From: Virgibacillus sp. MSJ-26
GTDB lineage: Bacteria; Bacillota; Bacilli; Bacillales; Amphibacillaceae
Reading direction: 5' to 3'
Assembly: GCF_018918075.1 (NCBI RefSeq)
Contig: NZ_JAHLPW010000007.1
Span: 1-64,000 of the forward strand
DNA length: 64,000 bases
Positions within the stretch are counted from its first letter, which is position 1. The number at the start of each line of letters is the position of its first letter. The notes under the pieces were generated by a model, which was not told the DNA's origin, made no database searches, and was given only the letters and a program-made list of their open reading frames with translations. Shown piece by piece: positions 61,487 to 64,000 of this stretch. The translations under genes and the position numbers were made by a program.

Positions 61487-61968
61487 TATCGTGTCACCTC
61501 CATAATTGCTTTTTCAAATTTAGCTAATGATCTTAATAAATTATCTTTATATTTTTCAATATCCATCGCATGTACATAAAAAACGTTCCCCTCTGGCATC
61601 ACTTCCATAACGACTGAACCTGGCGTTAATGTAAGTAATAGAGCAATAAGTGGCACTTCCCACTCTCCTCTTAGCACTGTTTCATATCTGAAAATACCAG
61701 GTTTTAAATCTAACTTTGGAGTGAGAATCGTTTTAAGAACAAGATAAGCTGATTGAAATAACTCGGAATTGAAGATGAGAATTAACTTTATGATCGCGTA
61801 AACTCGGTGTAAATAAAATTTTCTTCCAAAGAAACGGTACATTAAAAAGATAATGATAATACCGACGAGATAGCCTTCAAAGAAAGTTGTATATAGAAAC
61901 ATATCCTCATCTTTAAACAAAACCCACAGGAAAGCAATAAATATATTTAAAAGAAATTGGGCGGCCAT
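61486..61968 (-). CDS. mrpE: Monovalent cation/H+ antiporter subunit MrpE
   Basis: 160 aa from the ATG at 61968, 6 bp after GGAGGAG; the ATG at 61974 sits too close to that site. Two or three N-terminal helices, then a cytoplasmic domain with ALLLTLTPGSVVMEVMPEGNVFYVHAMDI (about 111-139), the MrpE/PhaE signature. Confidence 0.93.
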   Translation of the reverse strand: MAAQFLLNIFIAFLWVLFKDEDMFLYTTFFEGYLVGIIIIFLMYRFFGRKFYLHRVYAIIKLILIFNSELFQSAYLVLKTILTPKLDLKPGIFRYETVLRGEWEVPLIALLLTLTPGSVVMEVMPEGNVFYVHAMDIEKYKDNLLRSLAKFEKAIMEVTR

Positions 61969-62007
61969 ATGCATCTCCTCCTCATCATTTTAGCAACTTG
62001 CTTATCC

Positions 62008-63489
62008 TTATTTATCAGGTAAAACAGCATCTATATAAATTTCTGGATTCATTAATGTATGTGCCGCATCATTGACATAAACAGCAATTGATTCTGCTCC
62101 AACACCCAAGACAAAGGTAGCAACACTTAGAATTATTGAAGGTATTAACCAACTCTTTTTTAATGGTGGTTCATCTTCAATACTTAAAATGGTCTCGCCC
62201 CAGAAACAGTTCATAAAAATACGCAATAACGAATATAAAACAAATAGACTTGAGATAAACGCTAGAGCAAGAAGAACAAAATTCCCCTTTTCGACTGCCG
62301 CTCCTCCTACAAGCACTTTACCCAGAAATCCGCTAAAAGGTGGAATGCCCGCTAAGGAGAGTGTCACGATAAAGACAAGCCATCCTAAAACTGGGTAGTT
62401 GCGAATGAGTCCACTCATCTGATTCAATCGGTTTTTTCCCGTTAAGGCAATCATTGTTCCTACCAGTAAAAATAGAAGTGCTTTAACGATCATATCGTGA
62501 ATAAGATAGTATATTGACCCTTCCAATGCCACTGTACTAAATACTGCTAGTCCAACCATGATAAATCCAACGGCAATTACAACATTAAAAGCTGCTATTT
62601 GCCTCAAATCTTTATAGGCAATTGCGCCAATGCTACCAATGATTAACGTTACAGCTGCCATAACTCCTATTAACGTATGGGTAATGGCTGGTTCATGATT
62701 GAATATAAGTGTAAAAATCCGAAACATCGCGTAAATACCGACTTTAGTTAAAAGTGCTCCAAATAATGCCGCTACGGCTGTGGGCGGTACACTGTATGAT
62801 CCAGGCAGCCAGAAGTAAAGTAATAATCCAGATTTCAAACTAAACACAATTAATAATAAAATACTAATTGTCGTTAACAACGGCGTTTGACCAACTTCTG
62901 AAACCCTCACGGCTAAATGGGCCATATTCAATGTTCCTAAAGTTCCGTATAAGTAAGCAATTGCTACAAGGAATATCCAAGATGATAAAACATTGATTGC
63001 AATATATTTAATCGATTCACGAAGCTGATCTTTTTTTCCACCAATCATAACAAGAATATAAGACGCCACAAGCATAACTTCAAAACAAACAAAAAGGTTA
63101 AATAAATCGCCTGTTAGAAAAGATCCGTTTACACCAGCAATAAGAAATTGAACAAATGAGTAAAAAAACATCGATTCAAGGGCTCTTCCAATCGTCGCAA
63201 AGGCATAGAGTAAACAGACCAATGTCACAAAACTGGTCGTTACAACTAGTAACATTGAGAATGAGTCAGCCACGAAAACAATCCCGAAAGGGGCTTTCCA
63301 CTCTCCAAACTCTAATGTTAAAATACCATTTGTTTGAATTTGTTTAAGAAGATAAAGCCCCAAACCACCTGAAAAAATAACAGATAGAACACTCACCCAA
63401 CGCTGTATTTTTATATATGGTCTAAGAAATATAAGGATAATTCCAATCAAAATAGGAATCACCATGGGTAAGACAATTAGATTACTCAT
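62008..63489 (-). CDS. mrpD: Monovalent cation/H+ antiporter subunit MrpD
   Basis: 493 aa, 14 helices, NuoN/NuoM-related. Conserved: GDLFNLFVCFEVMLVASYILV (about 122-142) with a key Glu, and the central KSGLLLYFWLPGSYSVPPTAVAALFGALLTKVGIYA (about 218-253) with the essential Lys residues. It is a main proton/Na+-conducting subunit. Its ATG overlaps the mrpC end by 8 bp. Confidence 0.94.
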   Translation of the reverse strand: MSNLIVLPMVIPILIGIILIFLRPYIKIQRWVSVLSVIFSGGLGLYLLKQIQTNGILTLEFGEWKAPFGIVFVADSFSMLLVVTTSFVTLVCLLYAFATIGRALESMFFYSFVQFLIAGVNGSFLTGDLFNLFVCFEVMLVASYILVMIGGKKDQLRESIKYIAINVLSSWIFLVAIAYLYGTLGTLNMAHLAVRVSEVGQTPLLTTISILLLIVFSLKSGLLLYFWLPGSYSVPPTAVAALFGALLTKVGIYAMFRIFTLIFNHEPAITHTLIGVMAAVTLIIGSIGAIAYKDLRQIAAFNVVIAVGFIMVGLAVFSTVALEGSIYYLIHDMIVKALLFLLVGTMIALTGKNRLNQMSGLIRNYPVLGWLVFIVTLSLAGIPPFSGFLGKVLVGGAAVEKGNFVLLALAFISSLFVLYSLLRIFMNCFWGETILSIEDEPPLKKSWLIPSIILSVATFVLGVGAESIAVYVNDAAHTLMNPEIYIDAVLPDK

Positions 63490-63820
63490 CTTTGAAACCT
63501 CTCAATGCATTTAAATTATCAGTTCCCGTCTTTTGATACGTCCGATATGCCAAAACTAGAAAAATGGCTGTTACAGCAAAGTTAATGACTATGGCTGTTA
63601 AGATTAGAGCTTGTGGCAGTGCGTCTGTATATGTTTTTAGTTCTTCACCGAGAAGTGGAGGTCCCCCTTTTTTTAGACCGCCCATCGCCATTAAGAGTAA
63701 ATGTACAGCATGAGAGAGGAGTGCTGAGCCCAAAATGATTCTGATAAGATTTCTAGATAAAAATAAATAAGTGGCAATCATAACTAAAATGCCTGCTAGA
63801 ATAATAATTACACTCTCCAT
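63482..63820 (-). CDS. mrpC: Monovalent cation/H+ antiporter subunit MrpC
   Basis: 112 aa, three helices, NuoK-like. The conserved ILGSALLSHAVHLLLMAMGGLKKGGPPLLG and DALPQALILTAIVINFAVTAIFLVL are typical. It follows mrpB, whose stop is 3 bp upstream. Confidence 0.94.
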   Translation of the reverse strand: MESVIIILAGILVMIATYLFLSRNLIRIILGSALLSHAVHLLLMAMGGLKKGGPPLLGEELKTYTDALPQALILTAIVINFAVTAIFLVLAYRTYQKTGTDNLNALRGFKDE

Positions 63821-63823
63821 CAG

Positions 63824-64000
63824 CTACACATCCTCACTTATGCCTAAAATAATTGTCACCACAACACCCACAACAGCAAGGGACACACCAGCTTCGAATA
63901 ATGTGACTGTCCCCATTTCAGTCTTCCCAATAAGAGGAAATGTTTTGCTCGTAAACGTATGTGTTAAAAAAGACTTTCCGTTAAATATTGCTAAAAAACC
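63824..64000 (-). CDS. mrpB: Monovalent cation/H+ antiporter subunit MrpB, C-terminal part
   Basis: Only the last 58 codons and the stop are in the window; the gene runs off the right edge. The visible translation includes FTSKTFPLIGKTEMG and TVTLFEAGVSLAVVGVVVTI, the MrpB C-terminal block, ending ILGISEDV. mrpA is expected further right. The minus-strand order B-C-D-E-F-G is the standard one. Confidence 0.9.
   Translation of the reverse strand, partial: GFLAIFNGKSFLTHTFTSKTFPLIGKTEMGTVTLFEAGVSLAVVGVVVTIILGISEDV

Overview
The window looks like a chromosomal segment of a spore-forming, low-GC, salt- or alkali-adapted member of the Bacillaceae (Virgibacillus/Oceanobacillus/Lentibacillus-like; the genus cannot be fixed from sequence alone). 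The basis is a CotF-type coat protein, a SleL-like spore lytic enzyme, YfhD/YueI/YitT/YtxJ/YisP/CvfC family proteins, strong GGAGG ribosome sites with frequent GTG and TTG starts, an Mrp antiporter operon, a Ca/Na exchanger, and a very acidic secreted protease. There is no phage, CRISPR array, complete insertion sequence or plasmid function. Apart from repeats it is an ordinary housekeeping and accessory region.

Layout. 1-7000: a TctA-like permease with a small membrane partner, a CotF-like coat protein, a tandem 50-bp repeat, a small DnaJ-type zinc-finger protein, a 647-aa aconitase and a YitT protein. 7000-12750: lipoteichoic acid synthase, a string of small conserved proteins, and acetoacetyl-CoA synthetase. 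12780-20400: a 980-bp transposon-like non-coding element abutting panF-yhdT, a POT peptide transporter, tRNA-Ala(GGC), an SDR oxidoreductase, and an MFS exporter with its TetR regulator. 20700-24240: an operon of a FabF-like ketosynthase, an acyl-CoA ligase and a hotdog thioesterase. 25000-28400: a large bacillopeptidase F-like protease. 29090-32110: a TPP riboswitch and thiW-thiD-thiM-thiE. 32120-37030: a 21-bp-period repeat, a MerR/TipAS regulator, a bacilliredoxin-like protein, a VTC plus DUF4956 pair, and a YisP-like prenyl synthase homologue. 37200-42190: transporters, an ASCH protein, and a second copy of the transposon-like element. 42600-48470: cydABDC. 48500-52300: a hydrolase, a YaiI-type protein, and an RpiR regulator beside a class III aminotransferase. 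52470-56980: a LysM/GH18 spore enzyme, a CYP152 peroxygenase, and CvfC. 57100-59450: an MMPL transporter preceded by an array resembling a PhoP box. 59780-64000: a CaCA exchanger and the mrpGFEDC(B) operon on the minus strand, running off the right edge.

Themes. Envelope and ion homeostasis (LtaS, Mrp, CaCA, MMPL, cytochrome bd), acyl and ketone metabolism (acetoacetyl-CoA synthetase, the FabF/ligase/thioesterase operon, CYP152), vitamin salvage (thiamin, pantothenate) and sporulation.

The most noteworthy non-coding observations are: two inverted copies of a transposase-less element (12782-13761 and about 38456-39112), one of which supplies the stop codon of panF; four exact TTCATA repeats at 11-bp spacing upstream of the MMPL gene; a hairpin repeat that encodes the C-termini of two converging genes (48463-48527); a heptad-encoding repeat (32124-32376); and several dispersed intergenic repeat families.
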